NCBI GenBank assembly: GCA_001692895.1
Contig: KV748182.1
Coordinates: 3,476,341-3,540,340 of the forward strand
Source of the DNA: Cenococcum geophilum 1.58
Taxonomy: Eukaryota; Ascomycota; Dothideomycetes; Gloniales; Gloniaceae
Length of the DNA stretch: 64,000 nt
Direction of reading: 5' to 3'
The notes under the pieces were generated by a model. The model was not told the origin of the DNA, did no database searches, and saw only the letters and a list, made by a program, of their open reading frames with translations. The position numbers and the translations under genes are program-made. Below are positions 54,059 to 64,000 of the stretch, piece after piece (position 1 is the stretch's first letter; each line of letters begins with the position of its first letter).

Positions 54059-56160
54059 TATTAATTCAAAATTACTACCACTATATAAAATATATAGGAT
54101 TTTAGATATAGACTTGGTGTTGCGAACTTTTGGTAATCAATTAAATTAATACGTAGGGGTCAAATATATATAATATCAATTCGCTACCTCACTGACGCGC
54201 CTATTAGCCTCTACATACTTATGCTTAATAATTAAGTTCTCCTATTTAAGACGCTCCTGCTTATCTAGCTAGTTCCAATTAAACGGTTCGTAATACTTGC
54301 CCCCATGATAATTAAATACCCGCTAGTTGATATAAACGGCCGTCTGTATATCTACCCGTTTAGGATTGGTAGAGGCCCTTGTTCGGGAGTATATAAGCTT
54401 TACTATACTAAATAAGCGCTCGGAGGGCACTAAATTGGCCTATATAAAATATAGATGGTGCGCTAAATCAGCTAAATTGGGTGTAGTAACTCTTATAGAG
54501 GACCAAAATAAGTTTGGCTTATTTATATACTACTAACAGTAATTGGTAGAAGCAAATTCGTCCTCCTTATAGTAGTAGCTGAAGTATGACTGCAAGGCAG
54601 CAGCCTCCCGATTGGCCGGCATATGCTTACGAATAAAATTAAGGACCTGCTTTTAACATTTAACGCTTATTTCTGAACCTACGTAAGCAGGGTCGAGGTA
54701 GTAAGCAGCCCAATATATAGGAACTACCTGTTTAGCTATACGCGGGTGGAACACCTAATTAAGCACCTCCTTCGCCTAAGGATATGCGACGCTAGCGTTA
54801 CAGAAATGCTGGTAGATAGATTGCTAGCGTCCAAAGACATATCTAAGGCGTGCGCGGTCTAATTCTGACATCTTCTGAGCCTCATAAAGAGGCTTAAAGA
54901 GGTATAGGAAGTGGCCGAGCTGTTAAAAAAAGGGTCCCGCGATAGCTTGACCTCAAAATGCTGCATTAACGTCTACATCTTAATTAAGGCAGTACGCCTT
55001 AATAGCCTCCTAATTATCCTTTACTAATTACGCAATAGCCAGCTAAGTACCCTAATGTGTAATAACTGCAGCAGAGAAGGCTTTCTTCGTCTTCTAGTGG
55101 CGCCGCAGTATAGAGAGCTGTTTTGGTGATATACGGAATTTCGTTAATATACTCTAGGCGTTAGCGAACACTATTTTAAACCAAGAGATCCGTTTAAGTA
55201 TATCCTTTATAAGCAGCTATAGGCTATAGCTGTCGCAAGGAACGGTGAATACGTGCTGAAGATCCTCATCTTTATATATAAGTTCCCATAGGGATTATAT
55301 AGTTAAGCAAGTGTCGGTGGCAAGGGAGTTAACACGCTTAAAGTCCGAATCTACATTATTTAGCACTAAGCTTAGGTAAGTTTTAATATACCTTACGAAC
55401 CAAGTAGATACTTAATCTCCTTTCTAACCTATCTAAATATCCATTCTACATTACATTTTGCCCCTAGATCTACCACTTCTAATTTAATATAAAGTGCACT
55501 ATTTGGTGTATTATAATAGAGGTTAATTACACGCTTGTGGAGTATATTGCTAGACTTGTCAATAATAAAGTTAAGGTATTTTTAGGTGCTAATATACTGC
55601 TTAACATCCTCTATAGTTGTAGCGTATATCTCCTTAAGTAGTGTTCTAGCAAACGTTGTTTTATTAGGTATCTTAAATAAATTATTAAGACTTAATATAA
55701 AGTCCTACGAGGCTGTATCTTAAAACAGCTAAAACGGGCGAGCGTTATATATAATTATGCATGTAGCCTTCTTTTCTAAAAGGCGTTGACGCGTATAGGT
55801 GGTGGAATTCGTCTTCAGCTTTTTCTAAGTAGGTTTATCGGTAGAGTTATTGTAGGCCTTAGAAGCCTTTTAAGTAGCAGGAGTTACTTTACCTTTAGCC
55901 TTACAGGCGTTTAGATAACTTTAGCAGCATATAAGGTGGTTAAATTGGCAGGAGGTATTTTTTATAGCCTCGTTACCGCAGTATAAGCAGCGCATATAAT
56001 TACACTAGTAGAAAAGTTAGCTCTAGGCCTACAGGGGCTATAAGGAACTTACCGATCAATTAGGACGTATAAAAGACTTAAACGCTAGCAATACTTTGTT
56101 ATTTAAAAGCCTTATTACGGATTAATATAGTGGTAGAGGTGGTAGTTAATAATTTAATAA
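54059..56160 (-). mobile_element. hAT DNA transposon (boundaries tentative)
   Basis: Contains a hAT transposase relic. Candidate ends are an inverted pair, 54059-54090 (with ACTACCACTATAT) and 56121-56159 (with ATATAGTGGTAG). The 8-bp target duplication could not be confirmed; the sequence out to 56340 may also belong to the element. Confidence 0.55.
54176..56075 (-). pseudogene. hAT transposase (degenerate, well preserved)
   Basis: hAT transposases excise and insert DNA by a cut-and-paste mechanism through an RNase H-like fold. The N-terminus (about 55900-55990) has a BED-type zinc finger: CNYMRCLYCGNEAIKNTSC, FNHLICC. The C-terminus holds the hAT dimerisation block: RLFSIVKLIYSRTRASTNPK, RVDIQTAVYIN, VFNYHGGKYYEPFNWN, KYVEANRRVSEVAN and a natural-looking TGA at 54176-54178. 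Only a few stops interrupt this last 80-codon stretch, so it is less decayed than the gypsy around it. Central catalytic residues were not individually located. The exact start codon is unknown. Confidence 0.83.
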
Positions 56161-56164
56161 TGCG

Positions 56165-56425
56165 CGTTAAGCGCATTAAGCGCGTTTGACATTGCAGAAG
56201 GTCCGTACAGTCACGTGTTTTAGCGTATTTTATATCACACTGGGCGTATATCGTGAACTGCCACCAGCCCCTGAAAAATACCCAATGTCACAGTATTGAG
56301 CAAAAATACGCTCAATACGCCAAGCTTACCATCACCTTCCAAAGATACACTGTAATTCTTACCCCTACTAGTAGGTAGGTAGGATTACGTCCTAGCTAGA
56401 AAGACTACTATATAGCTTAAGAAAA
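56165..56425. other. island with preserved CpA/TpG and a GTATTGAGC hairpin
   Basis: Sequence with normal-looking composition, including GCGCGTTAAGCGCATTAAGC (56165-56185) and the hairpin GTATTGAGC...GCTCAATAC at about 56291-56316. A GTATTGAGC also occurs near 52938. Probably part of the hAT terminus or a small late insertion. Confidence 0.45.
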
Positions 56426-56429
56426 CGGA

Positions 56430-57835
56430 TGCTCGTGTTGGTATATTAATAGACGGAACCGTTTATCTCTAGGGCGGTACGCTAGCGAGATATACTTAAG
56501 GAGTAAACAGAAGTTACTTAGGCAGAAAGGTTTTGGCTAGGCCTAACTATAGAAAGTGCGCCTAAGTCTATATTATAGGATATAGCTATAACGCCTTTAT
56601 AGGACTACGCTAGTAGGCGTATAAGACGGGAGTTATAACCCCTGGAAATGGCAGCTTATGCCTATACCGGCAAAAATAATAGAAAAGGCGTAAAACTAGA
56701 GGCTATAGAAGGCTCTTAAGCTGTGTAAAAGCGTACTAACTTTAGGAGGAGACTCTTATACAGACTACTGGGGGGTAAACTAGTACTTAGGCTAATAACC
56801 CGTTATAAGATATTTAAAAGAATAGTGAAATTCCCTATACGAGTGGTGGTGGCAGCTAACTGCTTATAGACTAGGACTAAAGCACTAGAAAACTAGGGTA
56901 GAGGCTTAAATAAGTAGGTATATTAAACTCTACTATATTACTAGCTAATATATAACTACCTACTAAATAGCCTACCTTTAGAGTATAATAGGCGGATATA
57001 AGCAAACGGCTATAGCTCTACTTAAGAAGGAAGCTAATATTCTCCCCCTATAACTATATATTAAAGCCGCTGCAATATAAAGGGCGTAAAAGGAACATAA
57101 CTTTAATATTATAAAGTATATTAAGATACGCCTAAATAAACTATAGAGGGACCTTAGGGCGCCTTATAGGAGAACAAACTAATAACCCTAAAGTAGGGAA
57201 GATATATTAGAGAAACAGGTAAAGAAAGCAAAAGAAAAATAGTGCTACTTTAGGGCCTAGGCCTATATAAAGGAGAAAGAGAGACATATAAAAGGCTAGT
57301 AAGGACAACAGTAAGAGAGAGAAAGGAGCTAAAGTAGAGTATAAAAGAACGCTAGAAAACCATCTACTATAATATAATACTGGCTGGACTAACGCTAGAG
57401 AGGTATATAAGAGTTAAAGGTATAGAGGCTAACTAAGGCAAGAGGAACCCAAGCCGTAGCATAGTTAACGCTATAGGGGGTAAACACCCTAGGGCTCCAA
57501 GAAGGCCTAATAAAGGTAGAAAATATAATAGTAACGCTTTTAAGAACAGGAATAATAGGACTAAAAGACTGGCTCTACTAGGTAGGTGTCCTAGTAGGTA
57601 GCCTAAGATACAAATATAGCTGGCTAAGATAGATACCAAAACACGTAATACTATTATACCCCTTACGCACTAACCAAGAAGTAATACTCTTAGTAGCTAG
57701 CATAGAGAACTATAAGACACTGCTTTTAATATAAAAAGGCCTTAAGGCGGTTACCTAATAGCTTATTAGCTAAAATATACTAAACCAGTTCTGGGTCGCA
57801 AAGGAAATAACAATAAAGGGCGGGGGGGGCGAGCA
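56430..57835 (+). pseudogene. LINE polyprotein C-terminal region (degenerate)
   Basis: Plus strand. Blocks in order: ILIDGTVYL (about 56450), RLLYRLLGGKLVLRLITRYK, VVVAANCL (56760-56860; shared with 6548-7060), then GGYKQTAIALLKKEANILPL, LYIKAAAI, NIIKYIKIRLNKL (about 56990-57150), a long Lys/Arg/Glu-rich stretch, and a final part LIKVENIIVTLLRTGIIGLK, DWLY, VILLVASIENYKTLLLI, KGLKAVT, LNQFWVAKEITIKGGGGE. The order (post-transcriptase ITGAYKTTP-like block, then LRTGKIGL, then a HVLxxC-like zone with Cys lost, then LGQFxxA) is that of the C-terminus of fungal LINE proteins. Frames shift at least twice. Confidence 0.62.
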
Positions 57836-58145
57836 ACGAGCGCCCCCTAATGACTCTATAGTAGTAGAGTAAAGTATACAATACTAGCGCGTCTATAGGC
57901 TAGTTACGGCAGCAGTAGTTCCTAAAGAGGTTAAAAAGTAAGGTAGTAAAAGCATTATAGGTGACTTATAGGCGCCTTATAGGCGCCTTATAGGCGAGTC
58001 CTAAGAGGCAAGGAGATAGATTATGGGGTTTTCTTAAGTTAAGTCTTTCTTAAGTTGAGTTTTCTCCCTATATATAAATAAGGAGTAGTCTGCGTAGGCC
58101 CAATAGGGATCCAAATCGGACGTTAAGCAATGAATTATTATTATT
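57836..58145 (+). other. 3' UTR and tail of the LINE-type element
   Basis: Non-coding. Contains GACTTATAGGCGCCTTATAGG in three tandem 12-bp units (57960-57998), CTTAAGTTAAGTCTTTCTTAAG, and an ATT-rich tail directly before the target duplication. Confidence 0.55.
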
Positions 58146-58158
58146 ATTTCTTAATATT

Positions 58159-60694
58159 ATATTATAAGCCCGCGTCTTATAAGTATTTAAGGACTATTTA
58201 AATGTGCTTTTAATGCTTAGAAAGTAAAGATAAGTAAATTAAGATATTATTAATATATATAGTAACAAATATATTAAGGAATTCGTGAAGTGCATTGTTA
58301 ACGTATTACTAAAATATACTAGAACCGTTTTTTATACTAAATAGCATTACTAGGTATTTAAAAAGTCCCTATTATATATAGAAAGCTATATACTTTTTAT
58401 CTCCTTTATAAATACGGATTTAATTAAAGGCAGTAACTACGTTAAGCTTTATAAAGTATTATACTTTTACTAAGCGGTTAAGTATTTCTTAAAGTAGAGA
58501 AATTAGATATTAGTTTTAAATCATAATCGTATTTAAGGCTTAATAATTAATATAGAACCTTAAGCCTTTTTTAGGTTTTTTAATAAATAGTATAAGCAAG
58601 GCAAATAGTAATTAACTAGGGTAAATAAATCCTTTCTCTAGGTGCTCTTTAAGGTATTATTATATTATAAGTAGCTCTTCTTATAATATACCATATAATG
58701 GGCCGAATTTTAGTATTATACTAGGTTTAAGTTCTATCTTAAAATTATACTCGTCTTAATACGGGGATAGTTCGTCTGTAAATTGTTTTTTAAATATATT
58801 AATTAAATTATAATATTCTTTAGGTATAAGAGGTTAGGGGTTAATATATTACTTTAGTTTTAACGCTTTCTTAATATGTTCTAGTGTTATAGTAAAGATC
58901 TTATAGTCTCGTTTTCTTACTAATAAGTAAAAGGGTGCGGCTTATACTATATAAATTTTAAGGGGTTTTAATATATTATCTTCGCATTCTTTACCGCAAT
59001 TAGTAGTTATAGGGCAAGTAGTGTTTTAAGTAATAACTTTAGTAGTAGGTTATACGGAATTTTAGTGTTTCTTTAACTCAGCTAATTAAAGGGTTGTGTT
59101 ATTTCAGCTATTTATATCTAAGTATTACCTTATAATACTTTAAGGGTATTATAAATAGGGAAATATATTTAAGGTATTTGCCTATCCACATCTTTATAAA
59201 AATATAGTATATTAGTTTACCGTATATTAAAGGCTTACTATTAAAGCCTTATAGGCCTTAGGGCTTATTAAGTTTATTTAAATTTAAGCGTTAAGTTTTT
59301 GTGTAGTTTATATTAATAAAGCCTATACTAGTAGCTCCGCTATTTATAAGGATTTATACTTCCTTCTATTTTCTAAGTATTTAAATTTCGCTAAGTATAT
59401 TAAGGGAGTTATATTATATATTAGCGCTAGAAAAGCCTAGATACTTATACTCTTCTACTTTTTATTTTAAGGCGCGACTTAGCCCTAGGATAATTTATTT
59501 TCTAAATTAACTAAAGGTAAGATACTTTATAGCGACTAAGTATAATTTATAAAATAAGTGCGACTTAAAAACTAAGAGGAGTTACAGCGGACCTTTTTAA
59601 AAGGGTAAGTTTAGTAATCCCTTTAAATATATCCCTTTTTTCCATATTTAAAACATTCTCTATTTATGGCTTATATTCTTTATTTATTAGTTCCTAAGGG
59701 TATATAGGATTAAGTAGCGTTAAAGTCTATAGGGTTATATATAGGGCTTTTAGGTCTTAAAGGCGGGTCACGCTTTAGGGTATATATTAGTTTTGTAGAG
59801 TTTTAAACGTGAGGTATAGTTAGCTTTAGGAAATAAGTCTATTTAGTATATTAAAGGTCCTTATTAATTTATTGGCATATTATAGTAAATTTAGGTAAGT
59901 CCTTTAGCAGTTCTTTACCTATTAACTATACTCTAATTTTATCTAAAATAGCTTAACAGAGAGCAGTAACTTTAGCGGCTTTATTCTAATCTAGTTTACT
60001 AATAAGGCCTAAAAATTCTAAAAAGAAGCTAGTAAAGTCTCGGTTCTGTTATTATAGGTTTTTAAGTTTAGTAACAGCTATATATTTACGGCTGGTGTTA
60101 TTATACATTTATTTTAGTAGAGAGATAAAGATTTTAAAATTAATAAAGGTGCTATTACGGAAGAATAGGTCTATAGTTTGTATAGCGTTTTTACTTAAAT
60201 AAGACATTCTATAGCTAATCTTACTAGCTTTAGTAGGGTATTAGTTATAGTTTATTAAAAGTTTAAAACGGAGCTTAGTTATAAAGGGACGTAGGTTATT
60301 TTAATTTTTATTAAATATTAGAAGGTTAGGGAGCTTTTTAGATTTCATAGTAGGTATTAGGTTTATTATAAATGTAGGTTAAGCTGCTATTACTAGTTTA
60401 GGGTTTATATTTAATAGGTTGGGTTTATATATAGTTATTTTAATTTTATTTATAGGTGTTACTATTAGGGTCTCTAATATAAGTACTTTAGCGTTATAGA
60501 GTTCTTTATATATTGCTTTAATTAATTACTAATACTAAGCTTCTAGTATAGTTCGTTATTAGGCTAAGGCATCTATAAAGGACTATTGCATTATAGTTAT
60601 TTATTTCCTAACTAGGGCCATAATAGTTATCGTGGCGGATTTAAGTTTATTTACTATTTTAAGGGTATTAGTATTAACGCAACGTAATATAAAG
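58159..60694 (-). pseudogene. gypsy element D: gag, protease and N-terminal reverse transcriptase (degenerate)
   Basis: Minus strand. Gag is assumed at about 60600-59450 and is too decayed to resolve. Protease at about 59345-59250: ILINSGATSIGFININY (DSGAT with Asp to Asn). Reverse transcriptase at about 58750-58180: YNFKIELKPSIILKFGPLYG, YLKEHLEKGFIYPS, LFIKKPKKGLRFYINY, ALNTIMI, EILNRL, then IYLLLYILIIS (the YxDDIL motif, decayed) and a last piece before the LINE junction. This is the upstream half of the pol that continues at 52795-51005. Confidence 0.85.
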
Positions 60695-60805
60695 GCGCGG
60701 AGAGACTTTAGGAAAGATTTAAAGGAATAATATAAATTCTATCTAAATCTAAGGGTATATAGCTCTTGCTAAGAACAAGACGTTGCGTAAAGAAGAGAAG
60801 GGAAT
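60695..60805 (-). repeat. 5' LTR of gypsy element D (truncated by gypsy E)
   Basis: Equals 15897-16006 of the 3' LTR with six transitions. It stops at GGAAT (60801-60805), where the TGTCAC terminus of gypsy E begins. The remaining roughly 195 bp must lie beyond E, outside the window. Confidence 0.8.
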
Positions 60806-61199
60806 TGTCACGGAACCCCACCGCAGGGGCCTCCATAGGAGAGCCCCGTGCTCTTACGTACACCTCGCGTACAGCTTACGTCAGCTACGCGTAGGTATAT
60901 CACCTCCTTACGCCCTTAACCCTTACGATCGATCGCGTAACGTCTTATAGACTCCTCGAATACATACGCTTTATAGCCATTACCTACGTCCCATAACATT
61001 ACGTTGCGCCTTTTTTTCACTAACGCCCAGCCTATAACCAACTCTACGTCTCTACAATACTACAGACGCTACTAGAAGCAGCGTATCTCCCACTTTGTAC
61101 CTCTAAAGAACCATAATAGTAAGACGAAATTCCTTACTAGCTATTATATTAAACTTAAAGAATAACCCAATACCTATATTAAACCTATAACGCCAATTA

Positions 61200-62690
61200 A
61201 TCCCAGGAGGATTTAATTTATTAGCCCTAGCCTTAACTCCTAAAAGGAAGCCTAGTGGCTTAAAAGACTACGACGACCTTAACGAGGGGGATATTAACAA
61301 TGTCTTATCTTTTATTAACTATATAACTACGGACAAATAAGCTAAAGGGCTACTACCCATTAAGATCGAGATACGAAACGCTAAGATATTTATAAAAATG
61401 GTAACATAAGAACCTAATAAATACTACTGCCTTTTATAGAACTACTATCTAAAGCTTATATAAGCTAAGATGCGTATTGCCTAAAATTATAATATTATCT
61501 AAGACCTATAAGCTTATAAGGCGCTCGCTAATAATATACGCTAAGAGATTAAAGATAACCTCTGTGTGTCTAAACGCGACATCTAATAATTAAAGAAGGC
61601 TAAGATTATACTTATTGCTACAGTTACTAAAAGAGAGGGTATAATTAAATACCTATAATCTTAGCTTAACGAGTACATTTATAATAATACTAGACACCCC
61701 TCTACTGCATATAACGCCACCTATATCTCTACGCCCCCGGCAACCTTACCTACTTAACGCTTAATAAAGGGTTAGTGCTAAGCAGCTTCGCCTAATAAGA
61801 ACCCCTACTATAGCGGTAATAACGAAAGCTATAACGACCGAACCTAAACTGCTACTATAGGGTCTAATATACGCTACCTTAATCCCCTAATCTTTAAGGG
61901 TGACCGTAAGGAATATAGCCACTAAAAGATATAAATCTGTAAGAAACTAACCTAAAGCGCCTGCCTTTTCCCTATAGAAGATGCTAAGATTGGCTATATT
62001 ATCGGGCGAACAAAGGGTATCCCGTTTAGTAGGCTCTTTGCTTAATAGGAGACTAGCAGTCCCTAAAAGTGGTAGTCCCACTAAGAAGTCCTTAATGACC
62101 TTAACTAAATATACCGCGACCACGACCTAGTAGCCACTAGTTAAGCCAAACTATATACCCTAAAGATAAGTCCTACTAAATTATTTAATAAGTTTTATAT
62201 TAAATTCTAGGAATATACCGGAGTCCTCGCCTAAGACGATACTAAAGACTAAGAAGATCTTCTTAAAAAAGTCACTTATTGCCTTAGTTATACAGCCGCT
62301 AGCTATAATTATAACGACGTTTACGATATGGTAGCAGCCCTACGGAAGATTAAATGACGGCTGAACCAGATTGCTACTATAAACCTCCGCCTAAAGACCA
62401 CCCTATAGAAGCCCTCGGGACCTACTAAACCTATATATACTAAGCCACCAACGCCTACTACCCTAAATGCCACTACTAGAGCTAATATTAACCTCTCTAT
62501 ACTAACTTTTCTATAAAAACTCTAAGATAGAGAGCGTAAGCTACTCCGGAAACTGGGGCGCTGCTATAGATGCCGTTAAGAAGGCTGTTATTACGAGAAC
62601 CCAAACTGCCCAATAGCTAGGTTTGGTAACCGCCGTCTAATACCTAACCCTATGCCCCGGACACTAAATATATTACTATATACCACTACC
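61200..62690 (+). pseudogene. gypsy E gag (degenerate)
   Basis: Capsid-nucleocapsid protein that packages element RNA. Plus-strand pieces: GDRKEYSH, ACLFPIEDAKIGYIIGRTKG, IPFSRLFA, EVLNDLN, YRDHDLVAT, AKLYTLKISPTKLFNKFYIK, EYTGVLA, VTYCLSYTAASYNYNDVYDM, VAALRKIK, and near 62560-62620 a zinc-knuckle-like RCYRCR, EGCYYENPNCPI. The first-Cys pair CYRC and the last Cys are present; the His has no clear match. Stops are RIP-type. Confidence 0.72.
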
Positions 62691-62899
62691 GTATAAGACG
62701 AAGACGTAGTAATAGCGGTAGAGTTGGATATGGAAACGGAAAACGCTAAGTCCTAGCCCTAAGTCGTAGGTTAGGACGCCCTAATAATAAGGGGATCTAT
62801 ATATCGGCCTGCTTAATAGATAACTTAGTAAAGATAAATAGACGGAAATAGATAGTTTTACCTATAATAGGAATTACTGCTAAAAAATAATATAAAAGC

Positions 62900-63560
62900 C
62901 GTTCTATAATTAATTGCGGAGCTACTAATAAATTTGTAGATACTTAATTTATACGTACTTATAACCTACCTACCTTACCCCTTACTAAAGCCCGCGCCCT
63001 ATAACTCGCTAACGGTAGTTATACCGCATAGAAGATTACCTATATGGTATAACTCTACCTAGATATAAACAGGTACCAGGAAGAGCTCTAGGCCTATATT
63101 ATACTACTTACTAACTACCCTATTATCCTTAGAATAAACTAGCTTAAATAATACAACCCCGCCATTAACTGGAAAAAGAGAGAAGTAACCTTTAACTCTA
63201 AATACTGTAGAGAGACTTGCCTAGGATATAGCCTAGCCGCCTTTATCTACTCCCTAGGATACTAACCTAAGGAACCCCTTATTACTCTACCTACGACTAA
63301 TTACTACTATGTAAGTGCCGCGGCCTTCTACTGCATAGTATATAGGAAAGGCTAGACCATTACCGTAGCCTCCTAATTATGACTATATAAGCTTAATAAA
63401 GAATAGGACTACGTCCTTTACAGTAATAGGATAGATATAGTTAACCTTTTAGAAAACGATGCCCCCGTAGAACTCTATAGACTTTTACCTTTAGACTTTA
63501 AGAAGTTTATAAAGCTTAAAAAAGGACTTACTAATAAGGAACTCCGTAAGCTCCTCCCTA
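62900..63560 (+). pseudogene. gypsy E protease and linker (degenerate)
   Basis: Aspartic protease: LINCGATNKFVDT (DSGAT site decayed to NCGAT), FIRTYNLPTLPLTKARAL, NGSYTA, YLDINRY, and ILRIN near 63120. A linker with NWKKREVTFNSKYCRETCLG, KLKKGLTNKELRKLLPKRYY follows. Processes the gag-pol polyprotein in active relatives. Confidence 0.78.
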
Positions 63561-64000
63561 AGAGGTATTATAACTTTATTAATATATGCTTATAAAAGAG
63601 CGTAGATATACTCCCCCTATATTAACCTAACGACTATACTATTAATATTAAATAAGGAAAAACGCTACCCTATAAGAGACCTTACCTAATATTAAAAGAC
63701 GAACTTCTAGTTGTTAAAAAATATATTAACGAGCACCTTAATAAAGGGTTTATTTGTCCTAGTATATCCCTAGCAGCCGCCCCTATCCTCCTTGCTAAGA
63801 AGCTAGGAGGAAGTATTTAATTCTGCGTTAACTATAGAGGACTTAACGCTATTATAATTAAGAACTAATACCCTATACCGCTTATATATAAGACTCTTAA
63901 GCGGCTTAGCCAAGCTAAAATCTATACCAAGCTTAATATTATCGCCGCCTTTAACCGCCTCTAAATACGGGAAGGTGACGAATAGAAAACCGTATTTGTA
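63560..64000 (+). pseudogene. gypsy E reverse transcriptase, N-terminal part (degenerate, cut by window end)
   Basis: Plus strand: SVDILPLY, NDYTINIK, LPYKRPYLILKDELLVVKKY, INEHLNKGFICPSISLAAAP, ILLAKKLGGSI, FCVNYRGLNAIIIKN, YPIPLIYKTLKRLSQAKIY, TKLNIIAAFNRL (LDLRAAFxRI catalytic block with Asp changed to Asn), IREGDE, KTVFV. Ends at the window edge before the YxDD motif. Confidence 0.85.

Larger units (their letters stand above)
52796..58145 (+). mobile_element. LINE-type element inserted in gypsy D, carrying a nested hAT
   Basis: The gypsy D reverse transcriptase is split here, with a 13-bp direct duplication ATTTCTTAATATT at 52783-52795 and 58146-58158. The 3' end has TTA/ATT reiterations (58131-58149), as at many LINE tails. 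The coding part at 56430-57835 resembles the C-terminus of fungal LINE proteins. The 5' 1.3 kb is GC-richer. A full reverse transcriptase domain was not found, so the element may be internally deleted or non-autonomous. The hAT relic fills about 54.06-56.16 kb. Confidence 0.72.
60806..64000 (+). mobile_element. gypsy element E, 5' part (runs off the window)
   Basis: Starts TGTCACGGAACC, a typical LTR terminus, inside the 5' LTR of gypsy D. Gag, protease and the first part of reverse transcriptase follow in plus orientation. The LTR end and primer-binding site were not fixed; the LTR probably ends before about 61150. The first 250 bp keep many CpA/CpG steps. Confidence 0.82.

Noticed and set aside
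57433..57639. Leu-rich minus-strand open frame as a membrane protein
   Set aside because: It is antisense to the Arg/Lys/Glu-rich part of the LINE C-terminal region; the Leu-rich look comes from the complement of A/G-rich codons.
1..64000. Intact host genes, ribosomal RNA or tRNA genes
   Set aside because: None found. Every long reading frame with family identity carries multiple stops, and no conserved RNA core was recognised.

Overview
The window looks like a repeat-dominated, AT-rich block of a filamentous ascomycete genome (Pezizomycotina) that has been heavily mutated in the style of repeat-induced point mutation (RIP). No gene is intact. Recognisable proteins can be read for hundreds of codons, but Gln and Trp codons have become TAA/TAG, and the sequence is saturated with TpA and poor in CpA/TpG. 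The protein families (chromodomain Ty3/gypsy elements, a Fot1/pogo transposon, hAT, LINE reverse transcriptase, FunK1 kinase, DUF3435 tyrosine recombinase) are those of filamentous fungi. The species cannot be named from the sequence.

Left flank (1-17140). At the left edge lies the 5' end of a DUF3435 (FluG-domain, tyrosine-recombinase-like) gene that runs out of the window. It is followed by unidentified sequence, a LINE reverse transcriptase relic (minus strand, 2.4-4.7 kb) and a well-bounded Fot1/pogo element (4717-6541). After that come four minus-strand gypsy elements nested inside one another. A (LTR near 7.1-7.65 kb) is interrupted by B (LTR 9.24-9.45 kb). B is interrupted by C (LTR 13.31-13.54 kb), and C by D (LTR 15.90-16.20 kb). 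Two short inverted-repeat elements sit inside A and B.

Centre (17147-50998). Gypsy D is split in its integrase gene by about 33.85 kb of non-retroelement DNA, flanked by the 6-bp direct repeat AGTAAA (TTTACT on the minus strand). At the right end of this block, about 360 bp inside the junction and reading inward, is a full-length decayed DUF3435 recombinase gene with a fossil 60-bp intron and a C-terminal zinc finger. The rest holds decayed cargo: a FunK1 kinase, a second protein kinase, a BTB/POZ protein, a C2H2 protein and several unidentified degenerate reading frames. It also holds many minisatellites, two of them with a 17-bp period. This is the architecture of a Starship, a giant captain-mobilised fungal transposon, here dead and RIP-mutated. 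The left-edge recombinase copy has the same 5' terminus next to the same TTACT, so it marks a second member of the family.

Right flank (50999-64000). The rest of gypsy D (integrase, RNase H, reverse transcriptase, protease, gag, 5' LTR) runs to 60805. It is interrupted at 52796-58145 by a plus-strand LINE-type element with a 13-bp target duplication, which itself carries a hAT element. A fifth gypsy element (E, plus strand) begins with TGTCAC at 60806 inside the 5' LTR of D and runs off the right edge. The nesting gives an order of arrival: A, then B, C and D, then the Starship-like element, the LINE (later the hAT) and E.

Reading frames are given from conceptual translation by eye. Boundaries without a target duplication or a terminal repeat are approximate.
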